Origin: Verrucomicrobiaceae bacterium | Lineage (GTDB): Bacteria; Verrucomicrobiota; Verrucomicrobiia; Verrucomicrobiales; Verrucomicrobiaceae | Direction of reading: 5' to 3' | DNA: 64,000 nt | Assembly: GCA_015075365.1 (NCBI GenBank) | Contig: JABTUN010000002.1 | Coordinates: 1,550,001-1,614,000 of the forward strand | Part shown: in pieces, positions 18,060-26,195 of the stretch | Layout: each line of letters begins with the position of its first letter | Position numbering within the stretch: the first letter of the stretch is position 1 | Notes under the pieces: model-generated | What the model saw: only the letters and a program-made list of their open reading frames with translations | The model's database searches: none | Told to the model about the DNA's origin: nothing | Program-made: the position numbers and the translations under genes

Positions 18060-19799
18060 ATGCTCCTCACAGCAATCAAACTCAAAGTGGCCGCCCTCGC
18101 CGTAGTGGCTGGCATCGAAACTGGTGACCTGGTCAATCCCAGCGCAGACATGACCAAGCTCATGAACGACCTGCAAAAGGCCCAGGAGGCGGTTCAGAAG
18201 AACCCGCAGGATCCGAAGGCCGGAAGCGACTGGAACACAGCCTTCAACGGGGCGGTGCAGCAGGTCCAGAAACTGGCCGAAACCGACCCGAACGCGGCCT
18301 ATGCGCTCGCCCACTGGGGCGTGCTGGCCGGTGGCAATAATGTGGACATCAACGCCGTCGTGGCGCTCTACCGCAAGGCTGCCGCCGCGAACAATGCCGC
18401 CGCGCAGATCGAACTGGCGCAGGTGCTCCTCCAGGGTTTCCGCCAGGACGCTGACAAGGCCAAGGAGGCCATCGACCTCATCATCAAGGCGGAGGCTGCC
18501 GGCAACAAGCTGGCCCGCCGCACGAAGGCCCAACTTCATCTCTCCGGTGCCGCCGCTCCCCTCATCCCCGCCAGCATCAAGGACGCCGTGGACCTCCTCG
18601 AAAAAGGCAGCAAGGAAGGTGATGGCGACTCCTCGGTCGGCCTCTATCAGATTTACTCCCGCGGTGCCGAAGGCTACCAGCAGGACCACGCCAAGGCGCT
18701 CGAATACCTGAAACTGGCCGCTGAAAAACAAAACAACGCCACCGCTCTGGGCGAATACGGCGCGCGCCTTCTCAACGGCGATCCGGACACCAAGGAAAGC
18801 CCCAAGCTCGTCCAAAAGAACGTGGCCGAGGCCCTCAAGATGTTCGAAAACGCCGCCAAAGGCGGTCTTGCCGCCGCCAGCCGCATTCTTGGCCAGCTTT
18901 ACGAAAACGGCCTTGGCGAGGATATCAAACGCGACATTACCAAAGCGTTTGAGTACTACCAGACCGCCGCGCGTGGCAACGACGCTGCCGCCTTGCTGCG
19001 CCTGGCCCAAGCCTCCGAGACCGGCGTGCTGAAAAACCCGGAGACCAAGCCCGACGAAAAAACCGGCGGTTTCAAGCCGGAGGATGTCCTCATCGCCCAG
19101 AATCCGAAAGCCGCGCTCGACCTTTACCGTCTCGCCGCGCAAAACAAGGCGGCGGAGGCCTTCTTTGCCGTCGGTGCCTTCTATGAGTCCGGCACCGTGG
19201 TGGATCGTGATCCACAGAAAGCATTCGCCCTTTACATGCAGGCCGCCAGCGCGGGCGTGCCCGCCGCCATGAACCGCCTCGCGGGTCTCTATGCAAATGG
19301 CACAGGCGTGACCCAGGACATCATCGCCGCCGCCGGCTGGTACAAGCGCAGCGCCGATGCTCCGTTCAACTTCCCCGCCTCCAAGATCGCCTATGGCATG
19401 ATGTCCGAGCAGGGAGCTGGCGTGGAGCGCAGCAGTGTGGTCGCGGAGCGTTACTACTCCGAGGCTGCGGCCCAGGGCGCCCCCCTTGCCCTTGTGCGCC
19501 TCTCCACCCTCCACCTCAACGGCCTTGATGGCGCCAAGCCCAACTACGCGCTTGCGCTCGCCTACGCACAACTCGCGCTCGACCGCACCGGAGGCCAGTC
19601 CGCCGAGGTGCAGAACTACGTCAAAGCCCTCGAAGAAGCCAAGGACAAGGATGGCAAGCTCGTCATCACCGAAGACGTCAAGAAGCAGGCTGTCGCCGAG
19701 CTCGACAAGCTGAAGAAGCTGCTCGCTCCAGCCAGCGCTCCCGCCCCTGCCGCGCCCGCCGCCGCGCCTGCCAAGGCCGATGGCAAAAAGAAGAAGTAA
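18060..19799 (+). CDS. Sel1-repeat (TPR-like) protein
   Basis: A 579-residue protein whose body is a chain of about a dozen 36-residue Sel1-like repeats (A-x-x-x-L-x-x-x-Y-x-x-G-x-G pattern, e.g. AAKGGLAAASRILGQLY). These usually scaffold protein contacts in the envelope. The first 20 residues are weakly hydrophobic and might be an export signal, though a poor one. The C-terminus (about 555-579) is Ala/Pro-rich and ends in KKKK. A strong terminator follows 68 bp after the stop. Partners are not evident from the neighbours. Confidence 0.85.
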   Translation: MLLTAIKLKVAALAVVAGIETGDLVNPSADMTKLMNDLQKAQEAVQKNPQDPKAGSDWNTAFNGAVQQVQKLAETDPNAAYALAHWGVLAGGNNVDINAVVALYRKAAAANNAAAQIELAQVLLQGFRQDADKAKEAIDLIIKAEAAGNKLARRTKAQLHLSGAAAPLIPASIKDAVDLLEKGSKEGDGDSSVGLYQIYSRGAEGYQQDHAKALEYLKLAAEKQNNATALGEYGARLLNGDPDTKESPKLVQKNVAEALKMFENAAKGGLAAASRILGQLYENGLGEDIKRDITKAFEYYQTAARGNDAAALLRLAQASETGVLKNPETKPDEKTGGFKPEDVLIAQNPKAALDLYRLAAQNKAAEAFFAVGAFYESGTVVDRDPQKAFALYMQAASAGVPAAMNRLAGLYANGTGVTQDIIAAAGWYKRSADAPFNFPASKIAYGMMSEQGAGVERSSVVAERYYSEAAAQGAPLALVRLSTLHLNGLDGAKPNYALALAYAQLALDRTGGQSAEVQNYVKALEEAKDKDGKLVITEDVKKQAVAELDKLKKLLAPASAPAPAAPAAAPAKADGKKKK

Positions 19800-19866
19800 G
19801 GCGCGCTCTGGCAGGCGGGAATTTTCCACAAAACCCGCTTGCCAAAACATCGGCTCCCTCTAGTCT

Positions 19867-19903
19867 CCGGCTCCCTTCGCAAGAGGGAGCCGGTTTTCTT
19901 TTT
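19867..19903 (+). terminator. Rho-independent terminator after the Sel1-repeat gene
   Basis: A perfect 10-bp stem CCGGCTCCCT / AGGGAGCCGG (19867-19876 with 19884-19893) encloses a 7-base loop and is followed by TTTTCTTTTT. It ends the Sel1 transcript just before tRNA-Ala. Confidence 0.93.
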
Positions 19904-19905
19904 CC

Positions 19906-19981
19906 GGGGCATTAGCTCAGTTGGTAGAGCGCCTGCATGGCATGCAGGAGGTCAGCGGTTCGAACCCGCTATGCTCCACCA
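19906..19981 (+). tRNA. tRNA-Ala (anticodon GGC)
   Basis: A full 76-base cloverleaf with encoded CCA. The acceptor stem GGGGCAT pairs with ATGCTCC and includes the G3-U70 wobble that marks alanine tRNAs. The anticodon arm is CCTGC-ATGGCAT-GCAGG and the T arm contains GGTTCGAACCC. Bases 19906-19978 are the tRNA body. It reads codons GCC and GCU. Confidence 0.97.
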
Positions 19982-20001
19982 AACCGCATGCAGGCACCGC
20001 C

Positions 20002-20670
20002 ATGAAGCGAGTTCTTTTTCTCCTGCCACTGCTGCTAGCCGCGGCGCATTCGCTTGAGGTTCAACGCCACGGCCTGCTTTTTGAGAAATGGCTGCGGGAC
20101 ACCTTTTTCGGCGGCTACGAGCCGGAAAGCCACACTCAGAAATGGGACATCCCCGCCAGTGCCAACACGCGTTTTGGCAACATCCCGGTCAATCCCAAGA
20201 CCGCCCGCCACGGCTCGCCCATCGGCCTCGGGGATGCACTGCGCCAATACGACATCGACGAGCCATTCCTCCTCATCGCCGGTTTCTGGCAGCAAACCAC
20301 GCCGGCGCTCAAGACCTGGACCAATGTGCAGGCTGTGCGCGTGGACCCCACCGCATGGAGAAAGCTGTGGCACCCCATCACGCGTGCCGACCTGGAAAAA
20401 CTCGAGACCGTCATCAAAGACAAGTCCCTCAGCCTCGAACAGGCGCGCCAGTCCGCCCAGGAGATCAAGTCACGCCCGCCCTTCACCCTGGCCGTCATGC
20501 AGGTGAACCCCAAGATCGACTCCAGCCAGCGCCGGCTGCAATGCAGCCTGCGTTTCACTGATTTCTTCACTCATCTGGCCCCGCAGGCCTCCACGCTTCC
20601 GCAAAAGCAGCCGCAAATCTTCGGCGTGGACGTGCCGCGTGGCGTCCCCTCGGCACCACGACAGTTTTGA
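20002..20670 (+). CDS. Probable exported restriction-endonuclease-fold nuclease
   Basis: 222 residues from ATG 20002, 21 bp after the tRNA. Residues 1-18 look like a signal peptide (MKRVLFLLPLLLAAAHS). The mature part begins with QRHGLLFEKWL, the helix typical of type II restriction enzymes, then has KWDIPA (Asp) and IPVNPKTA (Lys), an arrangement like the D...(D/E)xK active site with Asn where the second acid would be, followed by LGDALRQYDI and FLLIAGFW. This order fits a PD-(D/E)XK nuclease. No methyltransferase is near, consistent with an exported enzyme that cannot reach the host chromosome. Family recognition is from pattern only. Confidence 0.55.
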   Translation: MKRVLFLLPLLLAAAHSLEVQRHGLLFEKWLRDTFFGGYEPESHTQKWDIPASANTRFGNIPVNPKTARHGSPIGLGDALRQYDIDEPFLLIAGFWQQTTPALKTWTNVQAVRVDPTAWRKLWHPITRADLEKLETVIKDKSLSLEQARQSAQEIKSRPPFTLAVMQVNPKIDSSQRRLQCSLRFTDFFTHLAPQASTLPQKQPQIFGVDVPRGVPSAPRQF

Positions 20671-20790
20671 GGCCCCCGCCGCGCCGCCTTCCGAACCAGA
20701 CAGCGCGTCACACGCCGCCGCCTGAAACCACGAAACCCCCGTTAGACACCTGGAATTTTCCGCTCAATATCGTTGCCAATTCTCCGGGCC

Positions 20791-20802
20791 GTTGTTAACA
20801 AC
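20791..20802. promoter_or_regulatory. 12-bp perfect palindrome upstream of dnaN
   Basis: GTTGTTAACAAC is its own reverse complement and lies 20 bp before the dnaN start codon, where it could act as an operator. I see no DnaA-box cluster around it, so it is not offered as an origin. Confidence 0.35.
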
Positions 20803-20822
20803 ACGCCCAAATCCAGGCATTT

Positions 20823-21920
20823 ATGAAGTTCAACATCAGCAAGGAAGCCTTCTTGGGCGCGATCAATCAGGTGCAGCACGTCGTCAGCTCCCGCACGACC
20901 CTCGCCATCCTCTCGAACGTGCTTCTCAAGGCCCGTGACGGCGTCCTGGAACTGACCACCACCGATCTCGATGTGGGCGTGACCTGCACCGTGCCTTGTG
21001 ATGTCTCCGAGGCCGGTGCCACCACCCTGCCCGCCCGCCGCCTCGCCACCATCGTCCGCGAACTGCCCGCCGAGGACATCGAGGTGAAGGTGGACGAAAA
21101 AAACGTGGCCTCCATCAAGAGCGGCCCCAGCTTCTTCAAAGTGCTCGGCCTGACCAGCGAGGAGTTCCCCGCCCTGCCGCGCTTCGATGACGCGCGCGAA
21201 TTCAAAATCGAGCAGCAGGTGCTGCGCGACTGCCTGCGCAAGACCAGCTACGCGATCTCCACCGACGAGACACGCTATGTCCTCAACGGCATCCTTTTCT
21301 CCTTCAAGGACAACGCCCTCACGATGGTCGCCACCGACGGACGCCGCCTCGCCATGGTCGAGCAGGAGCTTGAGTTCCCCCAGAGCCAGGAGATCGACAT
21401 CATCGTGCCCACCAAGGCCGTCAACGAGCTCTCCCGGCTGCTCGGCGACTCCGGTATCGTCACCATCAAAGTGACTGGTTCCCAGGCCGGCTTCGACCTC
21501 GGTGACAGCCTGCTCGTGACCAAGCTCATCGACGGCAACTATCCCAACTACCGCCAGGTCATCCCTGGCGATTCCAAGGAACGAATCCCCCTGGAGCGGG
21601 AGGCATTCCTGCGCGCCATCTCCCGCGTCTCCCTGCTCACCACCGACAAGTCGAACTCCATCAAGTTCATCTTCACGCCCGGCCAGGTCGAGATCGTCGC
21701 CTCCTCCCCGGACATCGGTGAGGCGCGCGAAACACTCGCCGTCAGCTATAAGGGCGCGTCGATTACGATCGCCTTCAACCCGGAGTTTGCCATGGCCCCG
21801 CTGCGGAACCTCGCCGCAGATGAGGTGCACCTGCATCTTATTGATGAAATCAGCCCCGGCGTGCTCCGCAGCGGCACGAATTTCCTCTATGTTCTCATGC
21901 CCATGCGTGTGAACGGCTGA
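20823..21920 (+). CDS. dnaN: DNA polymerase III sliding clamp (beta subunit)
   Basis: A 365-residue protein of normal length, collinear with bacterial beta clamps: MKFNISKEAFLGAINQVQHVVSSRT at the start region, a DGRRLAMVE motif in the middle domain, and the conserved C-terminal LMPMRV. As a ring dimer it tethers polymerase III to DNA. dnaA, recF and gyrB are not adjacent, so the classical origin cluster is dispersed here. A small lipoprotein gene follows after 28 bp. Confidence 0.96.
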   Translation: MKFNISKEAFLGAINQVQHVVSSRTTLAILSNVLLKARDGVLELTTTDLDVGVTCTVPCDVSEAGATTLPARRLATIVRELPAEDIEVKVDEKNVASIKSGPSFFKVLGLTSEEFPALPRFDDAREFKIEQQVLRDCLRKTSYAISTDETRYVLNGILFSFKDNALTMVATDGRRLAMVEQELEFPQSQEIDIIVPTKAVNELSRLLGDSGIVTIKVTGSQAGFDLGDSLLVTKLIDGNYPNYRQVIPGDSKERIPLEREAFLRAISRVSLLTTDKSNSIKFIFTPGQVEIVASSPDIGEARETLAVSYKGASITIAFNPEFAMAPLRNLAADEVHLHLIDEISPGVLRSGTNFLYVLMPMRVNG

Positions 21921-21948
21921 TTCGCCCGTTTGTTCCCCTCCCTTCCTC

Positions 21949-22500
21949 ATGAAAGCGATTGTCACCGCCAGCACGCTCGCCGCCGCCCTCGTCATCCTCC
22001 CGTCCTGCTACGGACCCGGCGGCCCGCCTCCTCCTGGTGGCCGTGCAGGCCCGCGTGGCTATACCTTGGACAAGCCTCCTGGACGCTACGGTGCGCCGGA
22101 ACAGCCCGCCCCGCCGGAAGGCACGCGCTACCTCTCCCCTGAACTGCCTCCTGGAGCTGATCCCAACGCCGCCGCCACCGTCCAGCCGCCAGCACCCGGC
22201 GCGGTGCCTCCCCCTGCGGCCGGTCCGGACGCTGCGACCGCTCCTGGCAGCGGCCCTGCGGCCCCCATTGTCGTGACACCTCCAGGAAGCACACCTCCGC
22301 CTTCAACGGCCAATACCACCACGCCTCCTGCCTCGACGACGCCGCCCGCCACCACCTCCTACCCCAAGGCCACCCGCACCAAGCCCGGCTTTGTGAAGAG
22401 TCCCTTTGATCCTCTCGGGCGCGAGATCGACGTGCGTGACATGCGCTCCGGCCAGAAAGCCCGCTGCCCCTACACGCAAAAGGTCTTCCTCGTTCCTTGA
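21949..22500 (+). CDS. Pro-rich lipoprotein
   Basis: A 183-residue protein with a signal ending in the lipobox LPSC (Cys20). Almost all of residues 20-145 are Pro/Gly/Ala/Thr-rich low-complexity sequence, a likely extended wall-spanning linker. The last 45 residues are different and better ordered: they contain KPGFVKSPFDP and end in RCPYTQKVFLVP, a small terminal module found on several verrucomicrobial lipoproteins as far as I recall. Function unknown. The tyrA gene starts 38 bp downstream. Confidence 0.75.
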   Translation: MKAIVTASTLAAALVILPSCYGPGGPPPPGGRAGPRGYTLDKPPGRYGAPEQPAPPEGTRYLSPELPPGADPNAAATVQPPAPGAVPPPAAGPDAATAPGSGPAAPIVVTPPGSTPPPSTANTTTPPASTTPPATTSYPKATRTKPGFVKSPFDPLGREIDVRDMRSGQKARCPYTQKVFLVP

Positions 22501-22537
22501 ATTCCTGGCCCGGCCGCCGGAACGGGGATTTCGACTC

Positions 22538-23440
22538 ATGAACCAGGAATCCTGCATCGCCATCCTAGCCCCCGGCCTGCTCGGCGGCTCCCTGGCGCTC
22601 GCTATCCAGGAAACACTCCCCAAAGCCACCCTGCACGTCTGGGCGCGCCGTGCGGAGGCACTTGATGAGGTCCGCGCACGCGTCCCGCGCGCCATCTGCA
22701 CCACGGACATCGCCACCGCTGTTGGCGGAGCCACTCTGGCCATTCTCTGCATGCCCGTGCCGCACATGCGCGCCGCCGCGCAACAGATTGCCAGCGTGCC
22801 GGTCTCCTCGCAGCTCATCGTCACGGACGTGGGCAGCGTCAAAGGCAGTGTCATGACCGGCGTCGCCCCCTTGCTCGCGGAGCAAGGCATCTCCTTCATC
22901 GGCAGCCATCCCATGGCCGGCTCCCACGCCACCGGCATGGCCGCCGCGCGCGCAGATCTCTTTGAAAAGGCTGCCTGCCTGCTCACCCCGGAGGAAAACA
23001 CGCCCGCCACCGCGCTGGGGCGCCTGCGCGCATTCTGGACCGCGCTCGGCTGCCGCGTTCTGGAGATGAGCCCCGCCGAGCACGACCGCGCTGTCGCGCG
23101 CATCTCCCACCTGCCGCACGCCATGGCCGTCCTCACCACCCTGGCCGCCCTTGCTCCGGATCCCGCCGTGCTCGCCTGCTCCGCCGGCGGCTTCCGGGAC
23201 ACCACTCGCGTCGCCGCCGGTGATCCCGCCATGTGGACCGGTATCCTGCGTGACAACCGCACGGAGGTCACCGCCGCGCTGCGCGATGCTGCCAGCGGTT
23301 TGAGCCGGCTCCTCGAAATGCTCGACCAGCCCGACGACACTGCCCTGCTCCAGTTCCTCACCCGCGCCAAGTCCCTGCGCGACCTCCTGCCCCCGCCCGG
23401 CACCTCCGCCCCCGAAATTCGGCCCAACTCCATCGAGTAA
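22538..23440 (+). CDS. tyrA: Prephenate dehydrogenase
   Basis: A 300-residue protein from MNQESC. The NAD-binding glycine loop GLLGGSLAL lies near residues 13-21, followed by VTDVGSVKG and the substrate-site SHPMAGSH motif near residues 125-132, with DTTRVAAGDPAMW further on. It oxidatively decarboxylates prephenate (or arogenate) to the tyrosine precursor. No ACT or chorismate mutase domain is fused. The upstream in-frame extension overlaps the lipoprotein gene and is discounted. Confidence 0.92.
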   Translation: MNQESCIAILAPGLLGGSLALAIQETLPKATLHVWARRAEALDEVRARVPRAICTTDIATAVGGATLAILCMPVPHMRAAAQQIASVPVSSQLIVTDVGSVKGSVMTGVAPLLAEQGISFIGSHPMAGSHATGMAAARADLFEKAACLLTPEENTPATALGRLRAFWTALGCRVLEMSPAEHDRAVARISHLPHAMAVLTTLAALAPDPAVLACSAGGFRDTTRVAAGDPAMWTGILRDNRTEVTAALRDAASGLSRLLEMLDQPDDTALLQFLTRAKSLRDLLPPPGTSAPEIRPNSIE

Positions 23441-23598
23441 GGCCCGCCTCTCATGCCCAAGTGGCCGTGTGCTTGGTTTGCCAGGGGCAGCCTCTCTCCC
23501 TGCCCTGGTGGCGAATCACCCCATTGGGCAGCGTTAGAGCTGCCACACGCTGGAGCAGGCTGCTTGACGCGCCGCGGTGGCTGGAAAAGGATCGAGGC

Positions 23599-24549
23599 AT
23601 GCTGTTCCGTGCGTTGTTTCTGCTGCCCGCCTGCGCCGTTATCGCAGGCGCGCAGACGCGTTTTGACTTCGAATCGGTCCAGATGGCCACGAAGTTCCGC
23701 CTCAGCCTCCACGCGGAGACGCGCCAGGCGGCGGAGCGTGCGGCGGACGAGGCTTTTGCACGCGTGGCGGCGCTCACGGCCGTTTTTTCCGATTACGAGC
23801 CGCAATCAGAGCTCTCCCGCCTCTGCGCCGCGCCGCATGGCGTGCCATTTGCCTCCAGCCACGACCTGCAGGCGCTGGTGAGCCGCGCGCAGGAGATCTC
23901 CCGGCTCACGGACGGTGCCTTTGATATTACCTGCGGGCATGTGTCCCGGCTGTGGCGCAGCATGCGCACGCGCAAGCGTGTGCCGCCGCCGGAACGCGTG
24001 GCGGAGGCGCGAGCGCGCATGGACTGGCGCGCGGTGGCAATCGATCCCGCCAACAAGACGATCACCCTGAAGAATCCCGGCATGCTGCTGGACGTGGGCG
24101 GCATTGCCAAGGGCTATGCGGCGGATGCCGTCCTGCGCCTGCTGCGCGAGAAACACGGCATCACCCGTGCGCTGGTCATCGCGGGCGGGGACATCGCCGC
24201 CGGGGATGCTCCGCCGGACGAGGCGGAGGGCTGGGAGGTAAAGCTGCGCACCTTTGCCGCCCCCATCGGCAGCGGGGCGGAAAAACTGGAGAGCATCCGC
24301 CTGAAGAACGCCGCCGTGTCCACCTCCGGCGACCTCTACCGCAGCGCCACCGTGGACGGGAAGAGCTACGCCCATATCATCTCCCCGCAGACCGGCCTGG
24401 GCCTCACCGATCTGATGCCCTGCTCGGTCATCGCACCGGATGCCACCACCAGCGACGCGCTGGCCACCGCGCTCTGCGTGCTGGGTCGTGAAAAGGGAAA
24501 TCCAATCGCCGCCCGTTTTCCCGGCGTGACGGTCAGGTGGGGGCGGTGA
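23599..24549 (+). CDS. apbE: FAD:protein FMN transferase (ApbE family)
   Basis: 316 residues from MLFRAL, with a signal peptide (about 1-20, ending AGAQ). Family motifs are GAFDITCGHVSRLW, LLDVGGIAKGYAAD, the strand ALVIAGGDIAA, and AVSTSGDLYR...YAHIISPQTG, where the Thr/Ser-rich and His-Ile-Ile-Pro segments bind FAD and Mg2+. Such enzymes attach FMN covalently to threonines of Rnf/Nqr-type or other exported flavoproteins. No target protein is nearby. A secreted protein gene follows. Confidence 0.92.
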   Translation: MLFRALFLLPACAVIAGAQTRFDFESVQMATKFRLSLHAETRQAAERAADEAFARVAALTAVFSDYEPQSELSRLCAAPHGVPFASSHDLQALVSRAQEISRLTDGAFDITCGHVSRLWRSMRTRKRVPPPERVAEARARMDWRAVAIDPANKTITLKNPGMLLDVGGIAKGYAADAVLRLLREKHGITRALVIAGGDIAAGDAPPDEAEGWEVKLRTFAAPIGSGAEKLESIRLKNAAVSTSGDLYRSATVDGKSYAHIISPQTGLGLTDLMPCSVIAPDATTSDALATALCVLGREKGNPIAARFPGVTVRWGR

Positions 24550-24600
24550 CATGCACGGTCCGGTTGCGGCACGCGGGAGCGAATGGCATGCTGCACCCGC

Positions 24601-25215
24601 ATGCGACGCGCTTTTTTGATCCTGGCCTGTCTGGCCGCCTCCGCCCTCCTCCCCGGGCAGGAGGCACCGCGGCGGCTGGAGACGCTGCTGCTGCTGCCGG
24701 AGCCGCGTGCTCTGCGCGGCCCATTGTCCGTTTCCCCGGCTGGCGCACGCCAAACCGTGCTCACACCGGCGCGGGAGACGGCCAAGGGCATCGAAACCTA
24801 TCCGCAGGAGGACTTCCGCCTGCTGGGGCTGAGCGTGGAGACCTTTGCCAAGCGCGCGGCCACCGCCGCGGACCGGCGCCTCGCCGCGCTGAAGCCGGAC
24901 ATCATCCGGGACGCGCAGGGCCGGGTGCTCTATGCGGTGTATCGCGGTGAGCAGCCCTTGTATGCCAGCCTGCTGGTGGCTCCATCGCTGCCAAAGGTTT
25001 TCGAGGCCATGTTCGGCCCGGAGATCTGGGTGGCACTGCCGGACCGGCACGCGTTGTACGTCTTCCCGGCGCAGTCCGCCGCGCTGCAGGAGTTCACGGA
25101 GGACCTTGCAGAACGTTTCGCCGCCGACCCGTTTGCCGCCAGCCCGGAAATCTTCTCCATCAAGCCCGGCCAGCCGCCGCGCGTGGTCGCCGCCTTTGCC
25201 GGCGGGTCGGAATGA
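24601..25215 (+). CDS. Secreted protein, unknown
   Basis: 204 residues from MRRAFL, with a signal peptide ending about residue 20 (LLPGQE). No family recognised. The mature part carries an Arg/Leu-rich helical stretch and a compact C-terminal half with FEAMFGPEIWVALPDRHALYV-like strands. It begins 51 bp after apbE on the same strand and may be cotranscribed with it. A role in apbE-related flavinylation is only a guess from position. Confidence 0.65.
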   Translation: MRRAFLILACLAASALLPGQEAPRRLETLLLLPEPRALRGPLSVSPAGARQTVLTPARETAKGIETYPQEDFRLLGLSVETFAKRAATAADRRLAALKPDIIRDAQGRVLYAVYRGEQPLYASLLVAPSLPKVFEAMFGPEIWVALPDRHALYVFPAQSAALQEFTEDLAERFAADPFAASPEIFSIKPGQPPRVVAAFAGGSE

Positions 25216-25261
25216 GGCGGTTGCGGTGGTTGGCGCGTCCGGTTAGGTTTTGCGGCCTCGA

Positions 25262-26170
25262 ATGCCGCTCTTCACCGTTTTCACGCCCGCCTACAACCGT
25301 GCTCACACGCTGCATCGCGCCTGGGAGAGCCTGAAGGCACAGACTTTGCGGGACTTTGAGTGGCTCGTCATTGACGACGGCTCCACGGACGGCACGCGTG
25401 AGCTCATGGAGCGCTATCAGCAGGAGGCGGACTTTCCCGTGCGCTACATCCAGGAGCCACACCGCGGCGCGTGGGCCGTCCACAACGTCTCCCTGCGTGA
25501 ATCGAAGGGGCGGTTCTGGATCAAGCTGGACTCCGACGACGGCTGCATGCCGCGCGCGCTGGAGCGCCTCCTGTTTCACTGGGAATCCATCCCGGAGGCG
25601 CAGCGCGGACGTTTTTCCGGCGTCACGGGCCTGTGCCGGGACCAGGACGGGAATCTGGTGGGCACGAAGTACCCGCGCGATCCGCTGGACTGCTCCGCCG
25701 CGGAGCTGGAATACCGCCACAAGGTGCGCGGGGAGAAATGGGGCTTCCTGCGTCTCGATGTCGTGCGGCGGTTCCCCTTTCCGGAAGATTTGAGCGGCCA
25801 CTACATCCCGGAATCAGTCGTGTGGTGCCAGGTGTCCAAGGACCACCTCACACGCCATGTGAACGAGGTCGTGCGTATTTATTGGACGGACGCGCCCTCA
25901 CTCGTGCATGGCCGCCCCGACCCGCGCCGTAACGCGGCCGGCCATCGCCTCTGGTGCCGGACGGTGCTTGATCTCGAAAGCCGCTGGTTCTTCGCCGCGC
26001 CGCTGCGCCTGCTGCGCGCCGCGGCGCTTTACACGCGCTTCAGTCTGCACACCGGTGCTGGCATCCCGCGCCAGTTTGGAGAATTGAGTTCCTGGGGCGG
26101 ACGCCTGCTGTGGCTGGCCGCGCTGCCCGTGGGGGCGGCGCTGTGGCTGCGGGACCAGTTTTGGAGGTAA
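25262..26170 (+). CDS. Family 2 glycosyltransferase
   Basis: A 302-residue protein from MPLFTVFTPAYN. It is a GT-A fold enzyme: TPAYNRAHTL near the N-terminus binds the nucleotide, WLVIDDGSTDGT follows, and the metal-binding DxD equivalent is LDSDDG near residue 93. A C-terminal hydrophobic stretch (about 275-295) might dock on the membrane. It transfers sugar from a nucleotide donor to an unknown acceptor, perhaps LPS or a surface glycan. An in-frame TTG at 25250 would add only four residues. Confidence 0.88.
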   Translation: MPLFTVFTPAYNRAHTLHRAWESLKAQTLRDFEWLVIDDGSTDGTRELMERYQQEADFPVRYIQEPHRGAWAVHNVSLRESKGRFWIKLDSDDGCMPRALERLLFHWESIPEAQRGRFSGVTGLCRDQDGNLVGTKYPRDPLDCSAAELEYRHKVRGEKWGFLRLDVVRRFPFPEDLSGHYIPESVVWCQVSKDHLTRHVNEVVRIYWTDAPSLVHGRPDPRRNAAGHRLWCRTVLDLESRWFFAAPLRLLRAAALYTRFSLHTGAGIPRQFGELSSWGGRLLWLAALPVGAALWLRDQFWR

Positions 26171-26195
26171 CAATCGGGAGACCGGAGTCCGTTCG

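Noticed and set aside
20671..20822. Replication origin upstream of dnaN
   Set aside because: No DnaA-box cluster, no AT-rich unwinding element and no dnaA nearby; only one 12-bp palindrome.
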